From: CBDAPI01 sp965248635
Lineage (GTDB): Bacteria > Acidobacteriota > UBA6911 > RPQK01 > CBDAPI01
Direction of reading: 5' to 3'
Length of the DNA stretch: 64,000 bases
Assembly: GCA_965248635.1 (NCBI GenBank)
Contig: OZ252114.1
Location: 3,472,001-3,536,000 of the forward strand
This document shows positions 9,521 through 19,675 of the stretch, one piece after another (positions within the stretch are counted from its first letter, which is position 1; each line of letters begins with the position of its first letter). The notes under the pieces were generated by a model. It was not told the DNA's origin and made no database searches. It was given only the letters and a program-made list of their open reading frames with translations. The position numbers and the translations under genes were made by a program.

Positions 9521-11386
9521 ATGCGTTTGATGAAGTCCGCGATCCTCGCCAGTCTCACTCTATTTCTCTCGACAGCCTCACTGCTGGATGCCCAGCCAAC
9601 GGTGAAACCGGTTCTTCATAGCAAGCACTGGGTCGCAATCACCGGCAAGCCTTTAGCAGCGACCGCTGGAGCCATGATGTTCATGAAGGGCGGAAACCCT
9701 GTAGATGCGGCCTGCGCCATGCTGGCCGCGACCTGCACCATGTTCGACGGATTGAGCTGGGGCGGAGAGACGCAGGCTCTTATCTATAACCCGGAAACCG
9801 GAAAGGTCATCGGCATCAATGCGCTCGGCGTCGCTCCCACCGGCGCTACACGCGATTTCTTCAAGGAGAAGGAGCTGGAGTACCCTCCGGCCTACGGTCC
9901 CCTGGCGGCCGTGACCCCGGGTAACCCTGGAGGCCTGATGGTCATGCTGGCCGAGTACGGGACGTTTTCGCTGCAGCAGGTTCTGGGCCCGGCCATGCAG
10001 ATGGCGGCCGGATATCCCATCGAAGCATCTGCGGCCGACGGCATCGAGAGCGAGAAAGCAAGGATCAAGGAGTGGCCCTACTCCCGGAAGACCCTTCTGC
10101 CTCACCTCGGGGACGAGGAGAGGGAGGCTCCCCATCCGGCAGAACTCTTTCATCAGCCCGACCTCCTCGAGACCCTTCAAAAGCTGGTCGAGGCAGAGCA
10201 ACAGGCCGTACAGGCCGGTAAGGACCGCAAGGCTGCAATCTATGCCGCTTATGATCGCTTCTACCGGGGTGACATCGCTGAGGAATTCGTGCGCGGTTCC
10301 CGGGAGCAGGGGGGGCTGCACACACTCGAGGATCTGGCAAACTGGCAGGTCTACATCGAAGAGCCGGTCATGACGACCTACAAGGGACTGGAGGTGTACA
10401 AGCTCCAGCCCTGGGTGCAGGGTCCGGTCATGCTCCAGGCCCTCAATATTCTCGAAAACGTCGACCTGGAGTCGATGGGTTACAACAGCGCTCGCTACAT
10501 CCACACACTCTATCAGGCCATGAATCTGGCCTACTCTGACCGTGATTTCTACTACGGAGATCCCTATGTTCCTCCCTCGGAACCGATCCGCGGACTGCTC
10601 TCCAAAGAGTACGCCCGCAGTCGCTTCCAGCTGATCAATCTGGAACAGAACGACCCGCATGTGAAACCTGGCGACCCCTATCCCTTCCAGGACCAGAAGA
10701 ATCCGTACCTGGACTTGCTCAAGTCCTGGCCACCCGAGAAAGAAGGGAAAGATGCTGAGCAGATGACAGAGGCTGAGCTGCGCCGCTACGAGGAGAACTT
10801 CCGGGCCGGAACGACTTCGATTCAAGCCGCCGACAAGAACGGCTGGGTGGTTTCCGTGACCCCGAGCGGCGGCTGGATTCCAGCCTGTATCGCCGGCCGC
10901 ACCGGCATCGGCATGAGCCAGCGGATGCAGAGCTTTGTTCTGGACCCCGCCTGGAATCCCTTCAACGTGGTTCGGCCGGGCCAGCGTCCCCGAGCCACCC
11001 TCACACCCGGAATGGCACTCAAGGATGGCAAGCCCTACCTTTCCTTCGCGGTCCAGGGTGGCGACACGCAGGATCAGAACCTCCTGCAGTTCTTTCTGAA
11101 CTTTGTCGAGTTCGAGATGAATGTCCAGCAGGCGGCTGAGGCAGCCAACATCGTGAACTACCAGATCCACAGCTCCTTCGGAGAACACGAATCGAAGCCG
11201 GGGCGCCTGGGCCTGCGTGAAGATGTCCCCCCCTGGGTACAGGCGCAGCTGCGCAAGATGGGCTATGACATTACGACGCGGGCCAGCACCTCGGGGCCCA
11301 TCAGCGCGATCTACTTCGACCGCAAGCATGGAACGATGTGGGGGGGGTCGAGCAACGACGGTGAGGATTACGGGATCGCCTGGTAG
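9521..11386 (+). CDS. ggt: Gamma-glutamyltranspeptidase
   Basis: A periplasmic enzyme of about 621 residues that hydrolyses or transfers the gamma-glutamyl group of glutathione. The ATG at 9521 is chosen because GGAGGT lies just upstream and a signal peptide (MRLMKSAILASLTLFLSTASLLDAQ) follows. Hallmarks include MMFMKGGNPVDAACAMLAA and GWSGGETQA-like FDGLSWGGETQA. The autocleavage site is GTTSIQAADKNGWVVSVTPSGG, where the Thr becomes the nucleophile of the small subunit. The protein should self-process into large and small chains. It stands alone, convergent with the 11506-15208 gene across an inverted repeat. Confidence 0.9.
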   Translation: MRLMKSAILASLTLFLSTASLLDAQPTVKPVLHSKHWVAITGKPLAATAGAMMFMKGGNPVDAACAMLAATCTMFDGLSWGGETQALIYNPETGKVIGINALGVAPTGATRDFFKEKELEYPPAYGPLAAVTPGNPGGLMVMLAEYGTFSLQQVLGPAMQMAAGYPIEASAADGIESEKARIKEWPYSRKTLLPHLGDEEREAPHPAELFHQPDLLETLQKLVEAEQQAVQAGKDRKAAIYAAYDRFYRGDIAEEFVRGSREQGGLHTLEDLANWQVYIEEPVMTTYKGLEVYKLQPWVQGPVMLQALNILENVDLESMGYNSARYIHTLYQAMNLAYSDRDFYYGDPYVPPSEPIRGLLSKEYARSRFQLINLEQNDPHVKPGDPYPFQDQKNPYLDLLKSWPPEKEGKDAEQMTEAELRRYEENFRAGTTSIQAADKNGWVVSVTPSGGWIPACIAGRTGIGMSQRMQSFVLDPAWNPFNVVRPGQRPRATLTPGMALKDGKPYLSFAVQGGDTQDQNLLQFFLNFVEFEMNVQQAAEAANIVNYQIHSSFGEHESKPGRLGLREDVPPWVQAQLRKMGYDITTRASTSGPISAIYFDRKHGTMWGGSSNDGEDYGIAW

Positions 11387-11401
11387 GCGCTTCCCGGTTC
11401 C

Positions 11402-11475
11402 GGAAAGTGGGAGGGGCCTCAGGGCTGCGTCCGGGAATTTAAACGTCCTCCGCCCTGAGGCCCCTCCCACTTTCC
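11402..11475. terminator. Perfect 24-bp inverted repeat between convergent genes
   Basis: The arms 11402-11425 and 11452-11475 are exact reverse complements over 24 bases (core AGTGGGAGGGGCCTCAGGG), separated by a 26-base loop. It lies between the ends of ggt (plus) and the large minus-strand gene, so it could terminate both transcripts. No strong T-run follows. The arm sequence recurs imperfectly at 379-399, so it may equally be a mobile palindromic repeat. Confidence 0.7.
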
Positions 11476-11476
11476 C

Positions 11477-11501
11477 AATCTGGAATCTGGAATCTGGAAT
11501 C
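11477..11501. repeat. Heptanucleotide tandem repeat (GGAATCT)
   Basis: Three and a half copies of GGAATCT lie directly beside the inverted repeat. The period is 7 bp as in the GGAAC-type arrays elsewhere in the window, but the unit sequence differs. Confidence 0.8.
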
Positions 11502-11505
11502 GTAT

Positions 11506-14500
11506 TCAATCAACGGCTTCGGAGCAGTCAGCCAGATAGATCTCAAAGTTGCCTTCGGGATTCTGACCCTGGAAGTCTGCATTGGATCGAAAGGCCAGCA
11601 GCCTTCCCCCGGCGGTCAGACTCGGTACCTGGTTGAGCACCTCCAGGGAACGGGTGACCTGAAAGACCTTTTCAGCCAGAAGGTCGAGCAAGAAAACCTC
11701 ACGATTCGTGTCGCGATTCAGCTTAACAGGGTTCTTCTTGGACGCCATCAAGAGCACCCTGCCGTCAGCGCTCAAATCAGCAACGTCTGACGTTCCCAGC
11801 TCAGTCGTCACCTGTTCCACAGTCTGCTGGGTGCGGTTGAAGAGGAAGAGCACTTTGTCTCCCCTGGGATTCAGGCCCGTGAGGTCCTCCCGAGAAGCAA
11901 GAACGATGTGAGAGGCGTCAAAATCCAACTGTAGGGATCCTTTGAAGAGATCGCCTGTCGCCTCGCGTGCCACGGCCACCAGGGTGGTGATTCCTGTTTC
12001 CAGCTCGTGCAGGTAGACGACTTCGTCTGCTCCTGGATTCAGTCCCCCAATGTCTGCCGTAGAATGAAACGCCACCCAGTTCCCGTCTCCACTTATCGTG
12101 ACCTGACCGTTGAGTCCGTTCCCCGTCTGACTGATCTGCCGGGAGTTCTGATCTGAATCGAACAGAAAGACTTCGCGATTCCCGTCTTCATTCTCACCGG
12201 TGATGTCGGCAGAGGAGACATAAACTAGTCTGGTGCCCGCATGATTGACCTCATACCGCTCCCCCGGCTCGGGCGTTCCCGGAGCCCGTGAAAAAAGGGA
12301 TGAGAAGAGCAGGAAAAGGTTCGCCCCTTCGGGGGCGGTTCCGGTCAGGTTGGCCGTGGAAGCAAAGGCCACGAGACTTCCGTCGAAGTCGGAAGATGGC
12401 TGGAACGTTTCCGAGTCGATTGTCTCGGTGAGCTGGGCGAGGGTGCGGGCGGCCACATCAAAGTCGAAGAGCTCCTTGTTCCCATCTTGGTTGAGACCGA
12501 GGGGATCGGATGTGGACGTAAAGAAGACGTGGCTCCCGTCCTCAGCGAGTACAGGAGAGTGACTCTGGCCACTCTCCGTAAAGGTCACCTGTCCGATCCG
12601 ACAGGGGCCCGGGGCAAGCTTCCTGGGAGGGTTCAATCCACGGAGCGCATAAACTCGCGGTAACCGAACCAGGGAAAGACCCCCATCCTCGTGGGCCAGC
12701 ATGACACCCCCTCCCGGCGCAAAGGGATTCCCCTCCGCCAGAAAGATGATGTCCACGACCCCGGAGCCGTTAATCCAGGGACGTATCTCGCCGATGGAGG
12801 GAATCCCCAGTAGAATCCTGTCCTTCCCCCTCTCCGGCACCAGCAAATGGAAGGCGTGGGGGCAGCCCATGAGAGTGCGATAGAAACCCAGCAATTGACC
12901 GGGGTTATCCAGGTTCTGCACGATTGTGCGCAGTGCTCCAGTGAAACGGACGAACTCCACGATCTCGCCCCGTTCCGGCAGCGACACGTAGATGTTCCCG
13001 GTACACTCATTCACCGCAATCCGACCATTCGGGACATCGAAGATCTTCTTCTTGCCCGGGGAGGCCTGGGCGGTCAAGGATTTCACCGCGCCCGCCAGTC
13101 CGATGTTGAGGGAGGCCGAATCGATTGAGCTCACGCCTGTCGCCTCAGCCACCAGAAGACCTCCATCGATCACATCCAGTACCAGTGCTGTCGGTTGGTC
13201 CAGCCCTAAACTAAAGCGATCTCGGTGATAGCTCCGCTCCCCGGGTCGAGCCGCAACACATGTCCCGTGTTGGTGGCACTCATCAGGATATGCTCCCCGC
13301 CGTCGGCGCTTTCAAAGGGGATCATCTTAGCCACCTCCTGGTCCACTATCGTTGCCACCGTCCGTGAGGTCCCTTCGGTGACATCCACAATTCTGGTGGA
13401 AAAAGCAGTTTGAACGGGTCCGGAAAAGCCTGGAGGAGACGCAGCAGCAACCAGCTCCGCGGTAAACAGTTTTTGGAGGCCGCCCAGGTAGACCGAATCC
13501 CCAGATCGGAGCGAAAAGCCTCGGCGCTGAGCACGTCCACGGAGGCTCCCACTGCTTGTGTCTCCGAACTGGCAGCGACCGTGACGGGCTGATCCTCCGG
13601 AATCAGGGCCGGAGCGGTGTACCTTCCCTCTCCGTTGATTCTGCCCGCCGTAGCGTTTCCGCCAGGTGCACCGTTCACACTCCACTCCAGCGGGCCGTCG
13701 AGCCCTTCCGCTTCAAAATTCTGCTGGCTTCCGGGCTCGAGAATGGCCAGACTGGGCTTGAGACGAACCTCTCCTCCATCCGACTCCGGGTCAAAAAGGG
13801 TTGGTGCGCTTTGGGGCGGAATATTGGCGAAAACGCCACTCACCAGACTGCCGAATATAGAGGTCAGATAGATGGGTACGTCGCTCTTGACCCAGATAAA
13901 CCCGCCGGCCTGACCGGACGCGCCGCTAACCAGTTGCTCGATCAGCTTGCTCACTCTCTCTCCAGGGCGAAGAACGCTCACAAAGGACCCGAGTTGCGTT
14001 CCGTCGGGTCGAAACGCCACAACCTGAACATTGGCCGTGAGCGCCCCTGAGTTTAGAAGCGCCACGCCGGTAAAGAAGCCCAGATCTGTGGCGATGTGAG
14101 AAAAGAAGGCTCGGGTCATCCCCTGGGCAGCCCCTGAGACGGAGGCCACCGACCCAATGACTGGAACGGAATAACTCAAGGTCCCGAAAAGAGCTTCTGA
14201 TGTCGCTTCAATCTGGAGCCAGCCTTCCAGTGTCTCCTGACCGGAGAACCCAAACATCTTTTCCAGATCCTCGCTGAGGAGCCCCAGGGGCTGAATCACA
14301 CGGTCCACTGGATTTGTCTGCAGGTCCTCCTGGTCATAGAGCGCTCCATCGGGCTTGTGAGCTGTGATCGTGACGATGACAGCTTCCTCAGATGCACTCG
14401 ACAGCGTCAGCCGGGATTCGAGGCCTCCCAGAACCGCCATCTGGGGGAAAAGGATGTGGTTCACCGGCTCATCGATGGGTACGGCGTTCAAGCCCAGCAA

Positions 14501-15208
14501 GTCCCCCGGGCCCTTGACGAGTTCGAAACAGGCAATGTCGGTGTTGGCGGTGACGGTCAGGTAAAAGAAGCTGGTGTCTGCTGAAGCATCCAATTCGAAC
14601 AGGTCTCCCACCTCCAGCCTTTGCACACCCTGAGAGGGTATGGCCAGCCGGCGGACCAGATCTTCACTCTCTTGCCCGGCAAGCCGGAGTTCGACGTCGG
14701 CGGCCACGTCGCCGGGGTTCATGAGATTGATTTCCGTCGAGAAACCACCTCCGACACGCACGTCCGGAAGCCGGATGCCGGGAGCTTCCGGAGGGAGGTC
14801 AGCACCGTCAAAGACTGTGAATTCCAGATCGAGGAACATGAAGAAACCGGTCAGGTCGTTGGTCTCGCTGGTGACTGAAAACCACCCGATCGTCGAATCC
14901 GGAAGAGCATTGCCAAAAAAGTCGCTGGTCAGGAGGGCCAGCTGCTGGTTGCCTTCGATAACCATTTCGACCGGGTTCTGGATTCCCTCTCCGGCCAGAA
15001 TTCCTCCATCTTCCAAGTAAGCCATGACCTGGATCGTGGCAGCTTCGTCCCGGGGATTCACGATGGCTACTCCGGTGATCGTGCCGGACTCGTTCGCGAG
15101 GCGCGGGAAATTGAGGCGAGACTCTGCAAACGACGCGGCCGAGATAAGTACACACGGCCACCACAGTGACAGGAAATGGCGCACCCCAACCCGATTCAGG
15201 ATATACAT
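11506..15208 (-). CDS. Very large secreted protein with TolB/WD40-like C-terminal propeller (two frameshifts)
   Basis: Joined, this reads as about 1,230 residues. The start is taken at the ATG at 15208, which opens a signal-like sequence (MYILNRVGVRHFLSLWWPCVLISAASFAES). The N-terminal half has repeated beta-sandwich-like modules with themes such as GTITGVAIVNPRDEAATIQV and GFFTGVALLNSGALTANVQV, related in style to the 1632-4359 protein. The middle contains Ig-like segments (EWSVNGAPGGNATAGRINGEGRY). The C-terminal 450 residues are WD40/TolB-like repeats such as SADGRVLLMASKKNPVKLNRD. Single bases appear to be missing near 13500 (within a G-run) and near 13215. Reading frames resume with matching context on both sides. 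It is probably exported, and function is unknown. Confidence 0.68.
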
Positions 15209-15247
15209 TCCAAGTGAATTACAACTGGAAACCCTCGGTTCCTCATC

Positions 15248-15295
15248 GAACACCGGAACCCAGACCCGAGCACCAGGACCCGGAACCTGGATTCT
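15248..15295. repeat. Degenerate heptad-type repeat (GGAACCC-like)
   Basis: The pattern GAACACCGGAACCCAGACCC... is a decayed version of the 7-bp arrays (units such as CCGGAAC and CAGGACC). It occupies part of the region of about 200 bp between the divergent starts at 15208 and 15414. Confidence 0.55.
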
Positions 15296-15413
15296 ACTCT
15301 CATTATGGCCTGCTGCGGGAGGTTCGGGAGTGATCCCGTCAGTTGGGTCCGGGGCGGGAAAGGTGCTATCGTCGTAGTCGATGTTCCTGGGAATCGACGA
15401 AGGAGAAACGGTC

Positions 15414-15863
15414 ATGTTGAGGTCAGCGCTGGCAGCCATTGCCGGGTACTTTACCATCGCGGTAAGCGTTTTTGCCTCGCTGTCGGGGGCCTACTTTGTC
15501 CTGGGTCCGGAGCTCGTCTTTCGAGAAGCCTCCAACCAGGTAACCATTCAATGGACACTGATCTCCCTCCTGTCCGGATTTATTTCGGCCCTGGTCGGCG
15601 GCTTCGTAGCGGGGCGCGTGGGCAAGGATGCGCAGGCCTTTCTCACTCTGATCGCCGTCGTCCTCGTGCTGGGGGTTGTTTCTGCCGCCTACGCCATGGT
15701 GACTCGCCCCGATGTCTTCGAAATGGATACCACCCTGTGGGGATTCATGAAAGCAGCCCGCGGAGCCGCGCAACCCGTCTGGTACGATTTCCTGGTCCCG
15801 CTGATAGGGGCTCTGGGCGTGCTCTGGGGCGGGAGGCGTGGCTATCCCAAATCAGGTGTCTAG
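15414..15863 (+). CDS. Small four-helix membrane protein, unknown function
   Basis: A 149-residue integral membrane protein. The start at 15414 is chosen over 15381 because GAAGGAGA lies eight bases upstream. Four hydrophobic segments are visible, near residues 5-27, 43-65, 72-93 and 128-143. The glycines and small residues in SLLSGFISALVGGFVAGRVGKDAQAF suggest a TIGR/DUF-type small membrane protein, but I cannot name the family. Its end overlaps the end of the convergent gene at 15852 by 12 bases. Confidence 0.7.
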   Translation: MLRSALAAIAGYFTIAVSVFASLSGAYFVLGPELVFREASNQVTIQWTLISLLSGFISALVGGFVAGRVGKDAQAFLTLIAVVLVLGVVSAAYAMVTRPDVFEMDTTLWGFMKAARGAAQPVWYDFLVPLIGALGVLWGGRRGYPKSGV

Positions 15864-16139
15864 CTCGGAATCGGACTCCTGAGACGACAGGGCTTCTGCG
15901 CTGATCTCAACCGTTTCGCCCGCGACATGTTCCCTGACCGGATCCACTCCACTCTTTTTCTGCTTCCACATTCCCAGCATCAGAGTGATCAGACCCAGCA
16001 GGATTTCATCGACGAGAGGGATCAGGTCGGGAACCAGCAGGTCTCCCACAAATAGGACCAATGTGAGTAGAAACAGCTGGGGGAACCTCAGCCTCGCGCC
16101 CAACCTCTGAAACGCTCCAAATATCCGGGAACCGCTCAT
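15852..16139 (-). CDS. DUF6116-like small membrane protein
   Basis: A 95-residue protein with one conserved hydrophobic core, LRFPQLFLLTLVLFVGDLLVPD, followed by LIPLVDEILLGLITLMLGMWK. That 'PD-x-IPf-DE' pattern is the signature I associate with DUF6116. An acidic tail follows. The ATG at 16139 is preferred to 16154 because a purine-rich AAGAAG is adjacent. Its role is unknown. It overlaps the convergent 15414-15863 gene at the 3' ends. Confidence 0.65.
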   Translation of the reverse strand: MSGSRIFGAFQRLGARLRFPQLFLLTLVLFVGDLLVPDLIPLVDEILLGLITLMLGMWKQKKSGVDPVREHVAGETVEISAEALSSQESDSELDT

Positions 16140-16202
16140 TCTTCTTAATTCCAAATTATTTCAGATTCCAAATTCCTGGGAGCCAGATGCCGGCTTCCCT
16201 CC

Positions 16203-16224
16203 CGGAACTCGGAACTCGGAACTC
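16203..16224. repeat. Heptanucleotide tandem repeat (GGAACTC)
   Basis: Three tandem GGAACTC units lie in the intergenic gap before the methyltransferase remnant. The period is identical to the other arrays in the window. Confidence 0.85.
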
Positions 16225-16247
16225 CTTTCTATTGTAGACTCAAGTCA

Positions 16248-16485
16248 ATGACCGGTGGCAAGCAACGGCCCCGGGCGCGGGCAACCCTGCAGCGGTGGAT
16301 CTGGTTCGTTCATTACCAGTTTCAAAAACCGCGCCTGAAACTGATCACTATCGAAGAAGTGGAAGGCCGTTACCTGGTGGTGACTCCGGGGGTCTTCAAT
16401 CCGGTCCTGGGCAGCTTCAGGAGAACCAGTTCGTCTATGAAGCGGTCGCCGAAAAGGACCTGGTCGGAGAGTCGATGACGGTCTA
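16248..16485 (+). pseudogene. Remnant of a SAM-dependent methyltransferase
   Basis: The first frame gives RLKLITIEEVEGRYLVVTPG then VFNPVLG. After a one-base shift near 16420 the next frame continues ENQFVYEAVAEKDLVGESMTV. This resembles the segment that immediately precedes the SAM-binding motif in HemK-like or small-molecule methyltransferases (TPxVFNP...). The expected VLDxGxGxG motif never follows, and the sequence runs directly into the upstream region of the glycosyltransferase-like gene. I read it as the 5' stump of a truncated gene at the left edge of the 16600-22795 operon. The family assignment is tentative. Confidence 0.5.
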
Positions 16486-16599
16486 CAAGATCCACCGTAT
16501 TCCCGGCTCCAGGAGCCCGGAGGCTCAATGTGTCTCATTGCTGCTGACGAGAAACACGGCCAGGTGTTTAAAAGCCAACCCAAGGCCGAGGCTTTCTCG

Positions 16600-17505
16600 A
16601 TGATCGCTCGGTCACACGTCAGACCCCGCTTGACTGTTTTCACCTCTTCAGTCTATCCCGACATTGTACGCATCTGGAACGACTGCATCCGCAGCTCGCT
16701 GCCTGCAGAGGAGATTTGCGTGGAGGTCTTCTTCGACTCATCTTCAGACCGCCTTGACGACAGTATGCTTCCAGGTGCCACCATCTTGCGGAGAAATCGT
16801 CTTTGCCGGGATTTCCACGATGCGTATAACGAGGCTCTCGCGCGTGCCGCAACACCCTACCTCGCCTTCGTCGACACAGACGTTTTTTGGCTGTCGTCAG
16901 CCGTGTGGCCCCGCGCGCTCAAAGAACTGGAGCTCAACGAGGTGGCTGCTGTATCATGCGTCTCTCGGACAAACTGCGAAAGTCCAGGGACGTTTGCGGT
17001 GATTATGAAGACGGACGTCTATCGCCAGGTCCTGGCTGAGCTTCCCGGTGGCTTCTATCCCGCGCTGGAGGGAATCGCTCCGGGAATAGCGCCAGAGCAG
17101 TGGAAGCGACTCGATACCGGTGATCGGGCAGCCCGGGCCGTGGTGGAGGCAGGTTACGAAATCCGCCTGCTGAACCTGGATCAGCAAGGCGCGTTCGTCC
17201 GCTTCCACGGGCTTACACTGACCCGTCGGGCTTTGCAATGGATCGGCCCCGAAAACTTCCTCAAGGTAGCCGGCGACAGCGCCTACCATTGGACAGGGCT
17301 GGCGGGAAATGCGATCCTCAAGAAACTCCACGACCGCCTCTATCCAGATGCCGGGTCCTTCGACTTCCCTTTTTCTCCCAGCTATGCTTGGCGCACGGCT
17401 TTTGGACATGGACGCACCACAATTCGTCGCTTGAAGATGCTGGGGCAACTCGCTCATGGGTCGCGCCGCATAGAGCGTCGTGTTCGCAACAGGGATTCAC
17501 CATGA
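16600..17505 (+). CDS. Glycosyltransferase-like protein (GT-A fold, DxD motif)
   Basis: A protein of about 301 residues, first gene of a compact operon. The start ATG at 16600 is inferred from where conserved sequence begins (RPRLTVFTSSVYPDIVRIW). A strand-rich N-terminal half leads to the segment AATPYLAFVDTDVFWL, where DTD matches the metal/nucleotide-binding DxD of GT-A glycosyltransferases. RDFHDAYNEALARA just before it is typical of GT2-like proteins. Its stop codon overlaps the next start (ATGA at 17502-17505). A distant paralogue lies at 19952-20963. The donor and acceptor are unknown. Confidence 0.62.
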   Translation: MIARSHVRPRLTVFTSSVYPDIVRIWNDCIRSSLPAEEICVEVFFDSSSDRLDDSMLPGATILRRNRLCRDFHDAYNEALARAATPYLAFVDTDVFWLSSAVWPRALKELELNEVAAVSCVSRTNCESPGTFAVIMKTDVYRQVLAELPGGFYPALEGIAPGIAPEQWKRLDTGDRAARAVVEAGYEIRLLNLDQQGAFVRFHGLTLTRRALQWIGPENFLKVAGDSAYHWTGLAGNAILKKLHDRLYPDAGSFDFPFSPSYAWRTAFGHGRTTIRRLKMLGQLAHGSRRIERRVRNRDSP

Positions 17506-19675
17506 TCTTCCTCATCAACACAAAGTGCACGCAGCCGTTCTGGCGGCGCTTTCCGCTGTCGGTGATGGCCCTCGGTGCGGCCCTGCCGCCGGAGGTGTCG
17601 TGGGAGATTTGGGACGGCAACAAGCCGGAACCGGATTCCGACAAACGACTGGTTGCCCGGGTTACGGCCGCGCAAGAAACGCCTGATCCCATTACCCTTC
17701 TAGCCTTTAGTGTGATGCCGGGACCGCAACTTGTAAGCGCCACCAAATTGTCCAAGTTGCTCAAGGCGCGTTTCCCGGAGATACCGATCGTATGGGGTGG
17801 CTATTCAGCCTGTATCCGAAACCTGTACTCAACGCTCCCTATGTCGACTGGGTCATTCGCGGACAAGGGGAACGGACGCTGGTAGAGTTGCTGGAAGTCC
17901 TGAAGGGTCGGCGTGATGCTGCAAGTGTGGCCGGCCTGGCCTTCCGGAACGGCGGCGGCCATCGGATAAACGGGGAGAGACCCTGGACGGGTCCCAACGA
18001 TTTTCCTTCTCCCCCCTACGACAGAATCGACGTGAATGACTACTTAGGCCCGACGGCGTTGGGCCGCAGGAGAGGAGTCTATCAGGCCTCGATTGGTTGT
18101 CCGTATAAATGCAGTTTCTGCGGCGTGATCTCCGTATATGGCGGCGGCGAGAGGTTCGAGGATCCCGTCCGAACCGCTGCCAACCTCGACTATCTTGCCA
18201 AACAGCACGGCATGGATTCGGTGCACTTCTATGACAACAATTTCTTCCTCAGAGAATCGCACGCTGAGGAACTGTGCGAGCGACTGACGCCACTGTGCCT
18301 CAACTGGTGGTGCGAAACGCGGATCGACGGGATGTTGAGGTTCTCGGATGCAACCTGGAAAAAAATTGAGAGGTCCGGTGCTCGCATGATTTTCTTAGGC
18401 GCCGAGTCCGGTTCCGACGCCGCGCTGCGGGCCATGTCGAAGCAGCTCACCACGGCCCAGACCCTTGAGATCGCCCGGCGCCTGGCGCATACCACCATGG
18501 TCCCCGAATTCTCGTTTATGTTGGGAGGACCGGACGATCCGGAAGAGGAGATCTCGGCGACGCTCGACTTGATTCAAAAACTTAAACAGATTGATTCCCG
18601 CTGCGAGATTGTCTTTCACCACTACACCCCAATGCCGCGTGCGAAGGGACTGGAAGCACAAGTCAGCCCGCCGGACGGGACACCCGAGTCGATCGAAGAG
18701 TGGTGCGAACCGGACTGGGTCGAGTGGATGACCTTCGAGAAACCGCGGACTCCATGGATGAATCGCAGTCTCTGGGATCGTGTCGCCAATTTTCAGTTGG
18801 TCCTGGAGAGCCGTTATCCTTCTGTGCACAGTTCACAGATGAATGGCTGGAGCGGCAGGCTTGTACGGCGCATGGCACGGCGGCGCTGGGATGAGGGGCG
18901 CTTCGAGAGGCCGGTCCTACTGCGTGTCGGGCGCAAATTGGCGCGTTTCGCTCCGAAAGACCCGCAGGCCTACGGTCATCTACGACCGCCACAGGAGGAG
19001 GAAAGACCCCTGTCGCCCAGTGAGGGCTATTGGCTGTGGGCTGCGACCTACGAGAGCCCCAACGGGATGACGCATCTCGACGATCTCGCGGTAAAGCGCC
19101 TCTCACCCGGGAGTTTCAGCCGTCTCCTCGACGCAGGTTGCGGGACTGGCTGGCGCCTGCCTACAGCGGAGATGGGTTCGAGCATCGGCGTTGATATCGC
19201 AACCGAAATGCTGGCGATCGGTAGAGCTCGCGGTGAGACACGTTTACTCAACGCCGATATCCGGGCGCTGCCCTTCCGAAACGGAGAATTCGATCTGCTT
19301 TGGTGTCGTTTAGTGCTTTCGCATCTCGTGGACGCGGGTCAAGCCTACCTCGAACTGGGTCGTACGGCAGCACCCGGAGCGCCTTTGATCGTTACCGATA
19401 TGCACTCAGAAGCGATTCAGGCAGGATTCAAGACGAGCTTCAAGGACCGTTCCGGCAGGACACGGTTCATCCAGATCCACAAGCGCACGCTCGATGACCA
19501 TGCACGCCTGGCCGCCAACGCGGGGTTTGAGCTCAAAGATACCGTGGAAAGCGTGATTGGGCCGGAGATCCGGCGCTTCTTCGAAGATGCGGGCGAGCGG
19601 CATCTATATGAGCGTCACCAGGGTCACAAGGTATTGCTGGCGATGAGATTTGTGAAGCGGGGGCGTTATGAGTGA
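17502..19675 (+). CDS. B12-binding-type radical SAM protein fused to a methyltransferase (one frameshift)
   Basis: A predicted 725-residue fusion. The N-terminal 140 residues look like a cobalamin-binding/Rossmann domain (IPIVWGGYSAC, VIRGQGERTL), though no clear DxHxxG cobalamin-ligand motif is seen. The radical SAM core follows, with the 4Fe-4S motif CPYKCSFC near residues 199-206, then FYDNNFF and FLGAESGSD. The last 190 residues form a class I methyltransferase domain with motif I LLDAGCGTGWR near residue 541 and LLWCRLVLSHL. One base is missing near 17811, in a segment where the family sequence continues perfectly in the next frame. The start overlaps the previous stop (ATGA), and the end overlaps the next start by eight bases. 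It could methylate or rearrange an unactivated carbon of a glycan, lipid or peptide. Confidence 0.8.

Noticed and set aside
9653..11509. 618-residue open frame on the minus strand
   Set aside because: It is antisense to gamma-glutamyltranspeptidase almost along its full length, with no domain, signal sequence or sensible start. The sense gene is certain.
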